Shown here: positions 50,669 to 60,274 of the stretch, piece by piece
How the letters are laid out: each line of letters starts with the position of its first letter
Numbering within the stretch: the first letter of the stretch is position 1
Assembly (NCBI RefSeq): GCF_016587435.1
Contig: NZ_BNJJ01000009.1
Location: forward strand, 308,898-372,897
Length of the DNA stretch: 64,000 nucleotides
Direction: 5' to 3'
Origin: Dictyobacter formicarum
GTDB lineage: Bacteria; Chloroflexota; Ktedonobacteria; Ktedonobacterales; Ktedonobacteraceae
Notes under the pieces: generated by a model
What the model was told of the DNA's origin: nothing
The model's input: the letters and a program-made list of their open reading frames with translations, nothing else
The model's database searches: none
Position numbers and translations under genes: made by a program

Positions 50669-50959
50669 TTACATCTTCTGAATGATAGTCTCCATTTCTG
50701 TCTCGTTGAACGCACGAAGTGTCTGGGTGCGTACGTTACCGAGGCTCTCGAGGGCGAGTAAAGTCGCCATCACCATCTGCTCGTCTGGTGCCTCAATGAC
50801 ACTGACCATGTCGTACTGTCCCTGGGTCCAGTAGAAGCTGCTTAACTTGCCCCCGCGGCGTTCCACATCAGAACGGTATTGGCGAGCGCGCTGGACGGTA
50901 TCCCTGTCATTCTTCACCCCTTGATCGGTCCATTTGATGAGTACTACGTAGGTAGGCAT
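50669..50959 (-). CDS. GYD-domain protein
   Basis: A 96-residue protein with an alpha+beta GYD domain: YVVLIKWTDQG, GGKLSSFYWTQGQYDMVSVIE (QGQYD being the family signature) and MATLLALESLGNVRTQTLRAF. The family is widespread, dimeric and of unknown function. GAAAGGAAC precedes the ATG at 50959, preferred over 50986. Confidence 0.88.
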   Translation of the reverse strand: MPTYVVLIKWTDQGVKNDRDTVQRARQYRSDVERRGGKLSSFYWTQGQYDMVSVIEAPDEQMVMATLLALESLGNVRTQTLRAFNETEMETIIQKM

Positions 50960-51511
50960 AGCCTTGTTCCTTTCTTTACTCTGCACTTGTCACACTTCCA
51001 GCTCACCTCACATATGATTCATAACGTCTCCAATGGCACCAGTTGTAACACCTGTTCCCGATGCGAGGAACATGCTCAAAAGCTCACGGGTAAAGTGGTA
51101 CTCTATCTGAGGAGCAAATGGTGTCCTCGTTATTGACTTATTGTCTAGCCATTTTTCCTATTTAGCACTAACTTATCTACACAAGGTTATGGGAATTTTT
51201 GCCTGGAAATATGATTGCAAAACAATACAATTTATTTATTACATCATGATACGAGAAATACTAACGCTAACAATGAAGCTTGTTTTTGGTGTATGTGTCG
51301 GTGGAGAGTATATTATACTTGGGAAGATACATTTGACATTATTGATCTTCTATGCTAAATAGTAGATGAATGGTCGCGTTAAAAACAAAAAATAAAATAT
51401 CACGATTTTAATACAATCAAAAAGGTCATTCATCTTATTGTTTTGATCAAATCCATGTTTGGGTTCTGGTTAGAGTGATAAAAATCAATTTGTAACTATA
51501 AAAGCTAATTT
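50960..51511. other. 550-bp AT-rich gap before the polysaccharide cluster
   Basis: No gene is recognised. Near its end, AATTTGTAACTAT occurs twice (51487-51499 and 51508-51520), the second copy being the left end of the inverted-repeat element that follows. Confidence 0.35.
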
Positions 51512-51598
51512 GTAACTATTCAGGTGCTTGTTGATCTTAAAGGCCCAAAATCTGGCACTATTTATGAACTCCTGCTTTGTGCGGACCTGAATAGTTAC
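51512..51598. mobile_element. 87-bp MITE-like element with 14-bp terminal inverted repeats
   Basis: GTAACTATTCAGGT (51512-51525) and its exact reverse complement (51585-51598) bound about 60 bp without coding potential. Flanks GCTAATTT (51504-51511) and GCTATTTT (51599-51606) match at 7 of 8 positions, like an 8-bp target duplication. Ends in GTAA plus an 8-bp duplication are features of IS66-type elements. It lies just before the GT2 gene start. Confidence 0.55.
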
Positions 51599-51631
51599 GC
51601 TATTTTTTATATTTTAGGGAATGTGAGTAAT

Positions 51632-53308
51632 ATGGCACCTGTGAATCGATACTCTTCTATGCAGAATGATGCAGATGTATCACTCCTTGAAACAAGGGTA
51701 TCTAAAGCCATCATCAATGCTGACGAGGTTTCCACGCTTAAGGTTGCTGTACCCCAACCTTTTCGTGTTAATCAGCTATCCTCGAGGGGTGGTAATGCTT
51801 ACGCAATAGCGGGATCAATGCATCTTCCACACCGGACGTCTACCCAGGCTGGTCTTTTGCGGCGGCTGGTCGATCCGTTGGATATCGCGCAATATCCATT
51901 GGATATTGTGGCATCGCCGTCTGAGACAAAAGAATCTGCTGGGAAACTGCAATCGGTCTTCTCGCGCTTATGGTTTTCTACTGTCAAAATTGTCTTTCCG
52001 CCTTTACTTTCCTTTGTCATACCTTTCATGATTTATGACCTTTGCGCGCAATATTTGTTTGATATTTCGCATATCATGTATAATTTCGTTGTTATATCAC
52101 TTATCATTACTGCCTACTTTATTATGGTAGAAGCGCTCTCGGCATTACGCATCGAGCATCCCAAACCTGTTGAGGGTAATTCTTATCCACCTGCAAGCGC
52201 AATTATCGCTGCCTATCTTCCTAATGAGGCCGCAACGATTGTTGAGACCGTTGAGCATCTGCTGCGCGTCGATTATCCTGGACAATTTCAGTTGATCCTG
52301 GCATATAACACACCGCGGTATATTCCTGTAGAAGAAACATTGAGAGCAATTGCTTCTCGTGATCCTCGCTTTCTGTTGCTTAAAGTACAAAACAGCACCT
52401 CCAAGGCCCAGAACGTGAATCGCGCACTCAGTGAAGTTACGGGCACATTCGTTGGTATTTTCGATGCCGACCATCACCCGGCTCTATCGTCATTTACCCG
52501 AGCCTGGCAATGGCTGGCCCAGGGATACGATGTCGTACAGGGACATTGTGTTGTTCGCAATGGTGACAGTTCCTGGGTCTCACGGTTAGTTGCAGTGGAC
52601 TTTGAGCTCATCTATGCGCTTGGACATCCTGGACGCGCAAGAATGCATGGCTTTGGCGTCTTTGGTGGAGCTAATGGTTATTGGCGTACCGAATTGCTAC
52701 GCAAGACCGGCATGGATCACAGTATGCTAACCGAGGATATCGATTCATCTATTCGGGCTGTACAACAGGGCTACAAAATTGCTTACGATCCTCTGCTCAT
52801 TTCCAGAGAGCTGGCACCAGAAACACTGAAGGCTCTGTGGAACCAGCGTATGCGTTGGGCTCAGGGATGGTTCCAGGTAACACTGAAACATCTCATGCTC
52901 ACGTTGCGATCGCCTTATCTCTCATTCCGGCAGAAACTCGGTGTTTTTCATCTGCTTGGCTGGAGAGAGATCTATATGTGGCTTTCTGTTCAGATTGTAC
53001 CAATTCTGGCGTTTCAACTCTTGCATGAAGATATTAAATGGTTTGCCCCACTTTTCGTTCTGAGCAGCTTATTTACATTTAGTATTGGACCATTGCAGGT
53101 CCTCCTGGCCTATGCTGTGGCGGCCCCCGATGTGAGAAAACATAGAGGCTGGTTTCTTTTCTATGCTGTGATGTCGATGTTCTTTTTCACCGGCTTCAAG
53201 AATCATATCGCGAGGATTGCGCATCTTAAAGAGGCTCTGGGAGAGCGTGAGTGGAAAGTAACACCACGTTCCGCAGTTCAAACAGCCTCAGCAAAAGGAG
53301 AAGCATAA
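51632..53308 (+). CDS. processive family-2 glycosyltransferase (cellulose/hyaluronan synthase-like)
   Basis: A 558-residue membrane enzyme. A cytosolic N-terminus leads to two TM helices (about 130-185), a GT2 domain (190-430) with SAIIAAYLPNEA, FDADHHP (nucleotide-sugar Asp), TEDID and QRMRWAQGW (the QxxRW product site), and C-terminal TM helices that form the export channel. It would polymerise and extrude a beta-linked polysaccharide. The longer frame from 51524 runs through the MITE-like element, so ATG 51632 is chosen. An acyltransferase gene follows and a GH30 hydrolase gene converges. Confidence 0.88.
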   Translation: MAPVNRYSSMQNDADVSLLETRVSKAIINADEVSTLKVAVPQPFRVNQLSSRGGNAYAIAGSMHLPHRTSTQAGLLRRLVDPLDIAQYPLDIVASPSETKESAGKLQSVFSRLWFSTVKIVFPPLLSFVIPFMIYDLCAQYLFDISHIMYNFVVISLIITAYFIMVEALSALRIEHPKPVEGNSYPPASAIIAAYLPNEAATIVETVEHLLRVDYPGQFQLILAYNTPRYIPVEETLRAIASRDPRFLLLKVQNSTSKAQNVNRALSEVTGTFVGIFDADHHPALSSFTRAWQWLAQGYDVVQGHCVVRNGDSSWVSRLVAVDFELIYALGHPGRARMHGFGVFGGANGYWRTELLRKTGMDHSMLTEDIDSSIRAVQQGYKIAYDPLLISRELAPETLKALWNQRMRWAQGWFQVTLKHLMLTLRSPYLSFRQKLGVFHLLGWREIYMWLSVQIVPILAFQLLHEDIKWFAPLFVLSSLFTFSIGPLQVLLAYAVAAPDVRKHRGWFLFYAVMSMFFFTGFKNHIARIAHLKEALGEREWKVTPRSAVQTASAKGEA

Positions 53309-53313
53309 GGCCA

Positions 53314-54618
53314 GTGCTAGACGCGAAATTCGACAAAGACATCGCCGGGCTGGAGACAATAAAAACTCCAGCCTCCCATATTTCTGATCTGGAGACAATG
53401 AAAGCTCCAACCGCAGGTATTGCTGGGAAAACTTCTGTTCCACAAACTAAAGCACAGAGTTCATCTCCCCGCTTTGAAGGCCTGGAAGCATACCGTGGCA
53501 TAACGGCGCTCATCATTATTTGTTACCACTGCTACCAGCATGCTGAGCAGGTGGGCGTGCAACTCTATGCAGGTACCATGTTGCAGATGGTTCTTACCAA
53601 TAGTGATGATGTCGTCTCCTTATTTTTTGTACTCTCTGGTTTCTTGAATTTCCTGCCATTTGCGCGGGCTGCATTGAAGCAACAAGGGGCGTATCCTCTT
53701 GGCGGTTTTGTGATCCGCCGGGCAATCCGCATTATTCCTGTCTATTACATAGCCTTTCTAATAACGTGGGCAACTCGTTACTATGGAAGTCCACAGCAGT
53801 GGTTAGACCTGCTAGAGCATTTGACTTTCACACAAATATTTGATTCACGACATATTTTCTGGACCCTTGGACCCACATGGTCGCTTGCTGTTGAGTTCTG
53901 GTTTTATTTCATGCTCGTCATGCTGGCACCACTCTCCTATTATCTTTGTAGCCGCTGTAAGACGCACAAAGGTAAGGCAATTATGCTTTATGCGATTCCT
54001 ACGTTTCTCCTCGTTGTGGGTGTTGGTTACAAGATCTACTGCCTCGTAGTTCTGCATATTCCCATTGACAACTATGCAGTATATTTCTCTCTACCTGGGA
54101 GACTCGATAATTTCTCCATGGGTATGGGCCTGGCGGTATTGATGGCTACTAATAACAATCACATCAAGGTACGCAAATACGTGCCCTGGTTGCTACGTGG
54201 TGTCGCATTCCTGCTTATCGTGCTGTCCTGGATTAACCGCGAGATCAGCGTTGATGAGATCTCTGAATACATCTTCTATCATAGTATGTGGAGTATTGCC
54301 ATGTTGCTCGTGATCGCGGCAGCTGTACTCGGGTCGAGCAACTTTAAAAAGAATAAAAATGCAGTATCTCAGCGTGTATGGGTTTATCTGAGCCTGATAT
54401 CGTACAGTATTTTTCTCTGGCATGAGCCGCTGCTCATAGGGCTGGATCGGTATCTTATCTTTACTTCTGGCCCTCTTTTTCCCGTGAGTGTGCTCACACT
54501 TATCCTACTAGCCTTGGGGGTAGCTTCCTTAAGCTACTGGCTGTTAGAGTATCCCATTGGTTTTTTAGGTCACCTCTTTACCAAAGAGGGGAAACTACGA
54601 ACACGTTATATAGATTAA
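53314..54618 (+). CDS. OafA-like acyltransferase 3 family protein
   Basis: About 434 residues with ten or so TM helices. Near residue 55 is the family motif GLEAYRGITALIIICYH (the catalytic-type His after YRG), and later LGPTWSLAVEFWFY and FSLPGRLDNFSMGM. Such proteins O-acetylate extracellular polysaccharides, here probably the polymer made by the preceding GT2. GTG at 53314, 5 bp after the GT2 stop and after AAAAGGAG, is the likely start; the N-terminus has two ISDLETMKAP-like repeats. Confidence 0.85.
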   Translation: MLDAKFDKDIAGLETIKTPASHISDLETMKAPTAGIAGKTSVPQTKAQSSSPRFEGLEAYRGITALIIICYHCYQHAEQVGVQLYAGTMLQMVLTNSDDVVSLFFVLSGFLNFLPFARAALKQQGAYPLGGFVIRRAIRIIPVYYIAFLITWATRYYGSPQQWLDLLEHLTFTQIFDSRHIFWTLGPTWSLAVEFWFYFMLVMLAPLSYYLCSRCKTHKGKAIMLYAIPTFLLVVGVGYKIYCLVVLHIPIDNYAVYFSLPGRLDNFSMGMGLAVLMATNNNHIKVRKYVPWLLRGVAFLLIVLSWINREISVDEISEYIFYHSMWSIAMLLVIAAAVLGSSNFKKNKNAVSQRVWVYLSLISYSIFLWHEPLLIGLDRYLIFTSGPLFPVSVLTLILLALGVASLSYWLLEYPIGFLGHLFTKEGKLRTRYID

Positions 54619-54699
54619 GAATGTGCCGTGCCACTGCGCCTCAGCTTGAAGGCGCGGACCCTAGGGCTTTCAGATATACATATCAAAAGACGTAGAAAT

Positions 54700-54743
54700 A
54701 ATGCAGCGGGTGAGTAAATACGTATTTACTCACCCGCTGCATT
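54700..54743. terminator. perfect 44-nt palindrome between convergent genes
   Basis: Arms 54700-54721 and 54722-54743 are exact reverse complements with no spacer. It lies between the acyltransferase and GH30 stops and suits bidirectional termination. Confidence 0.7.
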
Positions 54744-54757
54744 GTCCTGTCAAGATA

Positions 54758-56260
54758 TTATGAGTGCGCAGGCCATGTGAAGGTCACAATAGCCTTCGCA
54801 GGCAGCGTATATGAGATATTTTTGCCGCCCCAGTTTATACCAAACGTTTGTTTGTTCCCATTGTCGTTATATACTGTCAGCACAATTGAGCCATCGGGAT
54901 TCTTAAAGCCTACGCTCCTGATCTTGCCACTCCCCATGTCAGTTGAGTCAATACGCTGAGCTCCAGGCTTGATATATTTGCCAAATTGGCCGAGAAGGTA
55001 ATAGGCAGAGGTATAGGTGACTTCACCAGTCTGATCATTAACATAGACATCCGCGCCACATGTGGTACAGGAGCCGGGACCATGCTCGGTATTAGAAGCA
55101 ATCGTCCATTGCATGTACGTTTGTGACCAGTTTCGTAAGACTGAAATGATGCGGTTGGCTCCCTCAGGGATGTACCATTCCCAATGTGTATCGCTAAAAG
55201 CTGCAGGAGAGTCTTCTGTAAAAAATGTACCTTTATTCGGATACTTATTATGTACTATACTTTGAGCTTCGTAGCTGCCCCCATATTTATGCCAGGATGT
55301 ACCTTCTACATATTTGCTGGCCGGACTGGCCAGAACTTGCAGGGGATACTCTGGAATATCCCAGTTATGATCATAGATCAAGATTTTCGTAGATAGACCC
55401 GCATCGGCAAGGGCTGGCCCCAGGGAGCGCTCGATAAAGGTGCTCTCCTGATCCGCGGTCAGGTTATTTCCAAAATTGGCATAGCTATGTGCAGGCTCGT
55501 TTTGTGGAATTATACCCCAGATAGGAATAGAGGGAGTTTGCGACTGATAGGCCTGAATGAACTTCACCAGATATCTGGCATAAAGATCATAGTATGCAGG
55601 ATTTAATGTGCGCGCGTATCCTGTGCCCGTCAACATCCATTGGGGAATACACCACGGCACAGCCAGAATCTTAAGCTGAGGATTTAATTTCCTGGCCTGT
55701 TGAAGCAATGCAATTGTATGTGATGATACATCAGGGTCAATTGAGAAGTGGGAGAGATTAGCATCATCCGGAATGCCGTTATTATCATCATAAGAACAAG
55801 CGCCATACGGAACTATCTGGTCAGGTGCATTTTGATCTGATGCCCCGATCGGCTGGCGCAGCATGTCGATACCAATACCATTCTCAGGATCAAACAGTTG
55901 CTTCATCACAACATCACGCTGAGCCTGAGGCAGTTTATGCTCAAGTTCCCAGACTGACGAAGCATTGAACGATGCTCCAAAACCTGTAATTGATTGGTAG
56001 GTTTGATGCTCATTAACGGTCACAACGGTGCCTTCTGATGAGTCTCCTTTGGCAAAGTTGATATTGCTTTGAGGTGTCAATTTATTTGCTTTATCCGTGG
56101 TCGTCAATACAACTTGCGCTGGTATATGCGCGTCTAACGCTGCTTTTTTGTGTGCCACAACTACCGCATATTCTGAGGGTCTTTTTACTAACAGAAGAGC
56201 AGTAATTATGACGACAACACTTAAAATAATACTAAGTATTATAAATAAATATTTTAATTT
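54758..56260 (-). CDS. glycoside hydrolase family 30, secreted or membrane-anchored
   Basis: A 500-residue enzyme with an N-terminal signal/anchor helix, a TIM barrel starting at QSITGFGASFNASS, acid/base Glu in IIPQNEP (near residue 250), nucleophile Glu in FFTEDSP, and a C-terminal beta domain (VVLTVYNDNG-type). GH30 enzymes cleave beta-glucosyl, beta-xylosyl or beta-fucosyl links. Beside a polysaccharide synthase it may trim or release the polymer. The ATG at 56260 starts the helix; a GTG at 56278 is also possible. Confidence 0.9.
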   Translation of the reverse strand, partial: KLKYLFIILSIILSVVVIITALLLVKRPSEYAVVVAHKKAALDAHIPAQVVLTTTDKANKLTPQSNINFAKGDSSEGTVVTVNEHQTYQSITGFGASFNASSVWELEHKLPQAQRDVVMKQLFDPENGIGIDMLRQPIGASDQNAPDQIVPYGACSYDDNNGIPDDANLSHFSIDPDVSSHTIALLQQARKLNPQLKILAVPWCIPQWMLTGTGYARTLNPAYYDLYARYLVKFIQAYQSQTPSIPIWGIIPQNEPAHSYANFGNNLTADQESTFIERSLGPALADAGLSTKILIYDHNWDIPEYPLQVLASPASKYVEGTSWHKYGGSYEAQSIVHNKYPNKGTFFTEDSPAAFSDTHWEWYIPEGANRIISVLRNWSQTYMQWTIASNTEHGPGSCTTCGADVYVNDQTGEVTYTSAYYLLGQFGKYIKPGAQRIDSTDMGSGKIRSVGFKNPDGSIVLTVYNDNGNKQTFGINWGGKNISYTLPAKAIVTFTWPAHS

Positions 56261-56763
56261 CATTAGGGTAGATAGCACTTTCTTAACAACGTAGTAATAT
56301 TATGTTGCAGAGGGAAATAAATAAGCCCACGCAATATATTTTTCAGTTTATTAGATACTGAAAGATAAGTCAACAAATCATGTAAAAAAGACCTATTACA
56401 ATTACAATGTAATACATGAATAACCTGGGCGGCGAAGCGTCTCCGCTACATTCCTACCACCAGCCCATGATGTCATCTATGCGCTCTTGATCTCCCTCGC
56501 CTGGCCCGACTCCATCATCTGCGTATTCATGCTCACCCTTGTCGCCCGGCTCCTTGTGGTATTACACCATGTTGCTATTGTCGCTTTTGCGTGATTAAAC
56601 GTTGTTCACCGCCTCCCGTTCCATTACACAAAGAGTTTACGAATCCCCCACACAGGGGATGGTGATTTGCGGACTCTTTGCTATACTACGGTACATATGG
56701 TTGTGTCTAACGAATAGTCAATCTAGCAGTGTTATTAGCTGCATTCTATGAGGAAGACGATAT
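56261..56763. other. 500-bp gap with promoter region of the kinase operon
   Basis: An imperfect hairpin (56632-56686, arms CAAAGAGT.../...ACTCTTTG) precedes the kinase operon. A short hydrophobic open frame (56424-56594, no start codon) ends with TM-like VFMLTLVARLLVVLHHV, perhaps gene debris; it is not called. Confidence 0.4.
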
Positions 56764-58503
56764 ATGCAGAATAGTGTGCAGCGCGAAAAGATATATCAGG
56801 CCCCTGCTTTATTACTTCTACAATTTTTGTTGAGCTTTTTGCTGGTAAGCGTGATTGTCGTCAGGCTGGTGTCCGAACTGGGAACGTTGCCAGGAGTGGC
56901 CATCGGCTGTGGCGCTGGCCTGCTGCTGACCGCTAATCTGTCGCAAGGGATGTTTGCCTTGCAGGTGATTCTGGAGCGGCAGGCGCTCGGTTTGCCTGTG
57001 GAACTGGTGGCGCTGTGGCGCTACTGGCCTCTGACGTCATTGTTTGAGCTGGCGGGACAGATGGAGAGATGGCGCGGCCAGCAGATAGAGATCGAGCAGC
57101 AAACAGTAGCCTATAAAGATCAGCTGATGCAGCAGGTGATTGAGGCCACGGCGCAGGAGGAGCGCAACCGCCTGGCACGTGATCTGCACGATTCAATCAA
57201 GCAGCAGATTTTTAGCATTACCATGAGCGCAGCGGCGGCCCGGGCGCGCTGGGATAAAGACTTGCAGCGGGTACGTAGTATTCTGGATGACATTGAACGC
57301 ACAGCACGCGAGGCCCAGGTCGAGATGCAGGCTATGTTGCAGCAACTGCGTCCCAGGGCATTAGAAAATACTGGACTGATCGAGTCCCTGCGCATGCAGA
57401 GCCAGGCGCTCGAGTATCGTACGGGCGCCAGTGTGACACTTGAGATTGAGTGCCTGCCAACTGAGGACCAATTGCCGCCAGGGGTGCAGGAGGTGCTCTT
57501 CCGCATCGTGCAGGAGGGCTTTGCGAATATCGCGCGCCATGCGCGTGCCTCTCATGTCTGGCTGTGCCTCTATCAGCAGGAGCACTTTCTGATCCTGGAG
57601 ATCGGAGACGATGGGCAGGGATTCGACATAGCTAGTCAGCCATCGCGCTCCCATACGGGCGGCATGGGTATGCAGAATATCCATGAGCGCATTAAGGTGC
57701 TGGGTGGGACAGCGCAGGTCTGGAGTATGGTTGGACAGGGCACAACGCTACAGATTGCCTTGCCCTTGCTGACGCAGAAGGCGCCAGTGCTTGAGTCCGA
57801 ACAGGCCGAGGCAGCTCCCGGCACGCCCTTTATGTATACCCGTCGCATTTTCAATCTTGGCCTCTATGCCATCGATGTGGCCGCGTCCGTCGTCCTGCTC
57901 GACATGCCAGCGCATGCCGCTACTACCAGCATCCTGCTTGACATGCTAAAGCACCTTGCTCCACTGTTGATCGGGCCATGTCTGTTCGTAGCGATAGCGG
58001 CCTGGTTATGGGCGCAGCATCCACGTATGCAGGTGGCACTCAGTATAGGGCGCGACCATCTACAGCATCTGGCTCTGCTCGCTCAGGGCTATAAGCTCCT
58101 GTGCAGCGTGACTGTATTGTCTTTGTTCTATCTTGGTTATGTCTGGTATGCGGTACTGTTTGATTGGCCTGGCTATGTCATGATCGGTCTCGCTCTGCTG
58201 CTGGCCGTCTGCTACTATCGGGTGCGCATACGCTATGGCCGGACATTGGCGCTGCCCGCGTTGCAAGAGCTTGTTCATCAGCAGCGCAAGCAGCTAGGGC
58301 TGGACTTCCTCGTCTGGACGATTGTGGTGGGATACGCTGCCTTCTCAGGTATCATTGCTGATCTGCATGCCTTCCACTTCAGCGGGGATATGTGGGTGCA
58401 GAATGCTGCACTGAGTATGTGCCTGCTCTGGTTGCTGGTCAATCTGTTAAAGAGCATTGAGACTATATGCTGGCAACGTCTGGCCGTCAAGAGGAGTAAG
58501 TAG
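56764..58503 (+). CDS. NarX-type sensor histidine kinase with C-terminal membrane domain
   Basis: A 579-residue protein. Two TM helices (about 14-65), a short coil, then HisKA_3 (EERNRLARDLHDSIKQQ, His near 142) and an ATPase domain (NIARHA, GDDGQGFD, GGMGMQNIHERI). After the kinase ends (about residue 343) a further 230 residues hold about seven hydrophobic helices. Most kinases have membrane parts before the core only, so this tail is unusual and may sense membrane or ligand state. GAGGAAG precedes the ATG. The next ATG overlaps its end and encodes the partner regulator. Confidence 0.88.
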   Translation: MQNSVQREKIYQAPALLLLQFLLSFLLVSVIVVRLVSELGTLPGVAIGCGAGLLLTANLSQGMFALQVILERQALGLPVELVALWRYWPLTSLFELAGQMERWRGQQIEIEQQTVAYKDQLMQQVIEATAQEERNRLARDLHDSIKQQIFSITMSAAAARARWDKDLQRVRSILDDIERTAREAQVEMQAMLQQLRPRALENTGLIESLRMQSQALEYRTGASVTLEIECLPTEDQLPPGVQEVLFRIVQEGFANIARHARASHVWLCLYQQEHFLILEIGDDGQGFDIASQPSRSHTGGMGMQNIHERIKVLGGTAQVWSMVGQGTTLQIALPLLTQKAPVLESEQAEAAPGTPFMYTRRIFNLGLYAIDVAASVVLLDMPAHAATTSILLDMLKHLAPLLIGPCLFVAIAAWLWAQHPRMQVALSIGRDHLQHLALLAQGYKLLCSVTVLSLFYLGYVWYAVLFDWPGYVMIGLALLLAVCYYRVRIRYGRTLALPALQELVHQQRKQLGLDFLVWTIVVGYAAFSGIIADLHAFHFSGDMWVQNAALSMCLLWLLVNLLKSIETICWQRLAVKRSK

Positions 58504-59160
58504 ATGTCTGAAGCTATTCGTGTCGTGCTGGTAGATGATCACAAGGTTGTCCGTTACGGACTGCGCACCTATCTGGAATCGTTTGACGACCTGGAGATTG
58601 TTGGTGAGGCTTCCAGTGGTGAGGAGGCGCTGCGCCACGTTGAACGCTGGGTGCCGGATGTGGTGGTGATGGACCTGTTGATGCCCGGCGGCATCGATGG
58701 CATCGAGACGATCCAGCGCATGCGCAAAATGATTCCGCTTACCCAGATTGTGGCGCTGACCAGCTACACCGACGAGGCACGGGTCATTGCGGTCTTACGT
58801 GCGGGCGCCATTAGTTATATTCGCAAGGATGCCGCCCCCGATATTTTACTGGAAGCTATTCGCAGCGCCGCCAGGGGACAATCCTTGCTGGACCCGCAGA
58901 TCGCTGACGCCGTGCTTAAAGAGCTTTCCGCCAGTACAAAAACGCAACCAGCCTTATCGGAGCGTGAGCGCGAGGTGCTGCAACACCTCGCCCTGGGCCG
59001 CACCAATCGTGAGATTGCCGAGATCATGATCGTCAGTCCTGAGACGATCAAGTCACACGTTGGCAATATTCTGACCAAGCTACAACTGGCCCATCGCAGC
59101 CAGGCCGTCATCTACGCCCTCAAACAGGGATTTATTTCCCTGGATGATATTGAGTTATAA
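58504..59160 (+). CDS. NarL/LuxR-type response regulator
   Basis: A 218-residue regulator: receiver domain (VVLVDDHKVVR; phospho-Asp in VVMDLLMPG; Thr in ALTSY; Lys in IRKD) and a LuxR helix-turn-helix (LSEREREVLQHLALGRTNREIAEIM..SPETIKSHV). It starts right after the kinase stop, so they are translationally coupled. It probably controls the WAVG protein and ABC exporter genes that follow. Confidence 0.92.
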   Translation: MSEAIRVVLVDDHKVVRYGLRTYLESFDDLEIVGEASSGEEALRHVERWVPDVVVMDLLMPGGIDGIETIQRMRKMIPLTQIVALTSYTDEARVIAVLRAGAISYIRKDAAPDILLEAIRSAARGQSLLDPQIADAVLKELSASTKTQPALSEREREVLQHLALGRTNREIAEIMIVSPETIKSHVGNILTKLQLAHRSQAVIYALKQGFISLDDIEL

Positions 59161-59179
59161 AGAGGAGTTTTGTTGCTGT

Positions 59180-60214
59180 ATGCGTCGCTATGCTTTACGC
59201 TTTCTACCTTTGCTTGTGCTGGCGCTGCTCTTGCTGCTTGTACGTAGCTACTTGAATCAGAGCAGTAGCTATACCGGGCCGTCACAAACGCCGCAGATGC
59301 CGCTGGCCTATTCGCCATTTGAGATTGGTCCGGCGCTTTATGGGGTGGCTATGGTTTCATCACAGGATGTGTGGGCGGTGGGCGGTAGCTTTAAGGCTGT
59401 TTCCAATCAGCGCAATACTCTCAGAATGGTGGTGCCGGAGCAGGGACAGATTTTGCATTACCAGGACGATAGCTGGGTGGCTTATGCTTCATTTCCAGTA
59501 CCCCTGCTGGCCATCTCGATGTCTTCCGCTCATGATGGTTGGGCGGTAGGCTATGCCGGTCAGCTGGCCCACTTTGATGGGCACAACTGGCAGGCAGAAC
59601 GAGCATCCACCAGTGCAACACTATGTAGCGTTGTCATGTTGTCGGAGCAAGAAGGCTGGGCCAGCGGCTATGGGGGCACCATTTTGCACTATCATGATCA
59701 CCACTGGCAGGTAGTCGCCAGCCCGACCAACAATGATGTGCTCAGCCTGAAAATGCTTTCCACGCAGGAAGGCTGGGCGGTAGGAGAAAACGGTACCATT
59801 CTGCACTACAGCCAGGGGATCTGGCGCAATTTTGCCAGTCCCACCAGCCACACCTTAAATGATCTCTCGATGCTGTCGGCCGATGAAGGCTGGGCGGTTG
59901 GCAACCAGGGCATTATCCTGCACTATCGGCAGGGTATCTGGTCGCCGGTACAGATGTCCTCGCCGGGCAACGATACGCCAGCACTGCTGGGAGTCGTCAT
60001 GAATACGGTGCACAGTGGCTGGATTATTGGCAAGCAGTCAATGCTGACCTACGACAGAGAGGTCTGGCAGTTTCCATCCGCTAGCCTTGATGGAGTACCA
60101 CCCGCTCTTTACGCGCTAGCTATGCATACTCCGAACGAAGGCTGGGCGGTGGGCGAGCGAAACGTTATTTATCATTATCAATCTGGTCACTGGAAAATAG
60201 TTTATACGCAATAG
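59180..60214 (+). CDS. WAVG-repeat (Ycf48-like) beta-propeller protein, exported
   Basis: A 344-residue protein with an N-terminal signal/anchor helix (LRFLPLLVLALLLLLV), then about seven repeats of 40-45 residues, each with a DxWAVG or EGWAVG core followed by G.I.HY...W (for example EGWAVGENGTILHY). This is the Ycf48/BNR-type propeller found in many Chloroflexota surface proteins. It may sense or bind a ligand for the adjacent two-component system. ATG 59180 is preferred to 59144, which overlaps the regulator. Confidence 0.85.
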   Translation: MRRYALRFLPLLVLALLLLLVRSYLNQSSSYTGPSQTPQMPLAYSPFEIGPALYGVAMVSSQDVWAVGGSFKAVSNQRNTLRMVVPEQGQILHYQDDSWVAYASFPVPLLAISMSSAHDGWAVGYAGQLAHFDGHNWQAERASTSATLCSVVMLSEQEGWASGYGGTILHYHDHHWQVVASPTNNDVLSLKMLSTQEGWAVGENGTILHYSQGIWRNFASPTSHTLNDLSMLSADEGWAVGNQGIILHYRQGIWSPVQMSSPGNDTPALLGVVMNTVHSGWIIGKQSMLTYDREVWQFPSASLDGVPPALYALAMHTPNEGWAVGERNVIYHYQSGHWKIVYTQ

Positions 60215-60274
60215 CTCATTTACCGGTATACATATCATTTTTATTGGTAAAGCAAGATAAAAAGGAGTTTATTG

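Noticed and set aside
51524..51631. N-terminal extension of the GT2 gene
   Set aside because: It would be translated from the MITE-like element; the ATG at 51632 gives a normal N-terminus.
56424..56594. 56-codon hydrophobic frame
   Set aside because: It has no start codon and no identifiable family; noted only as possible debris.
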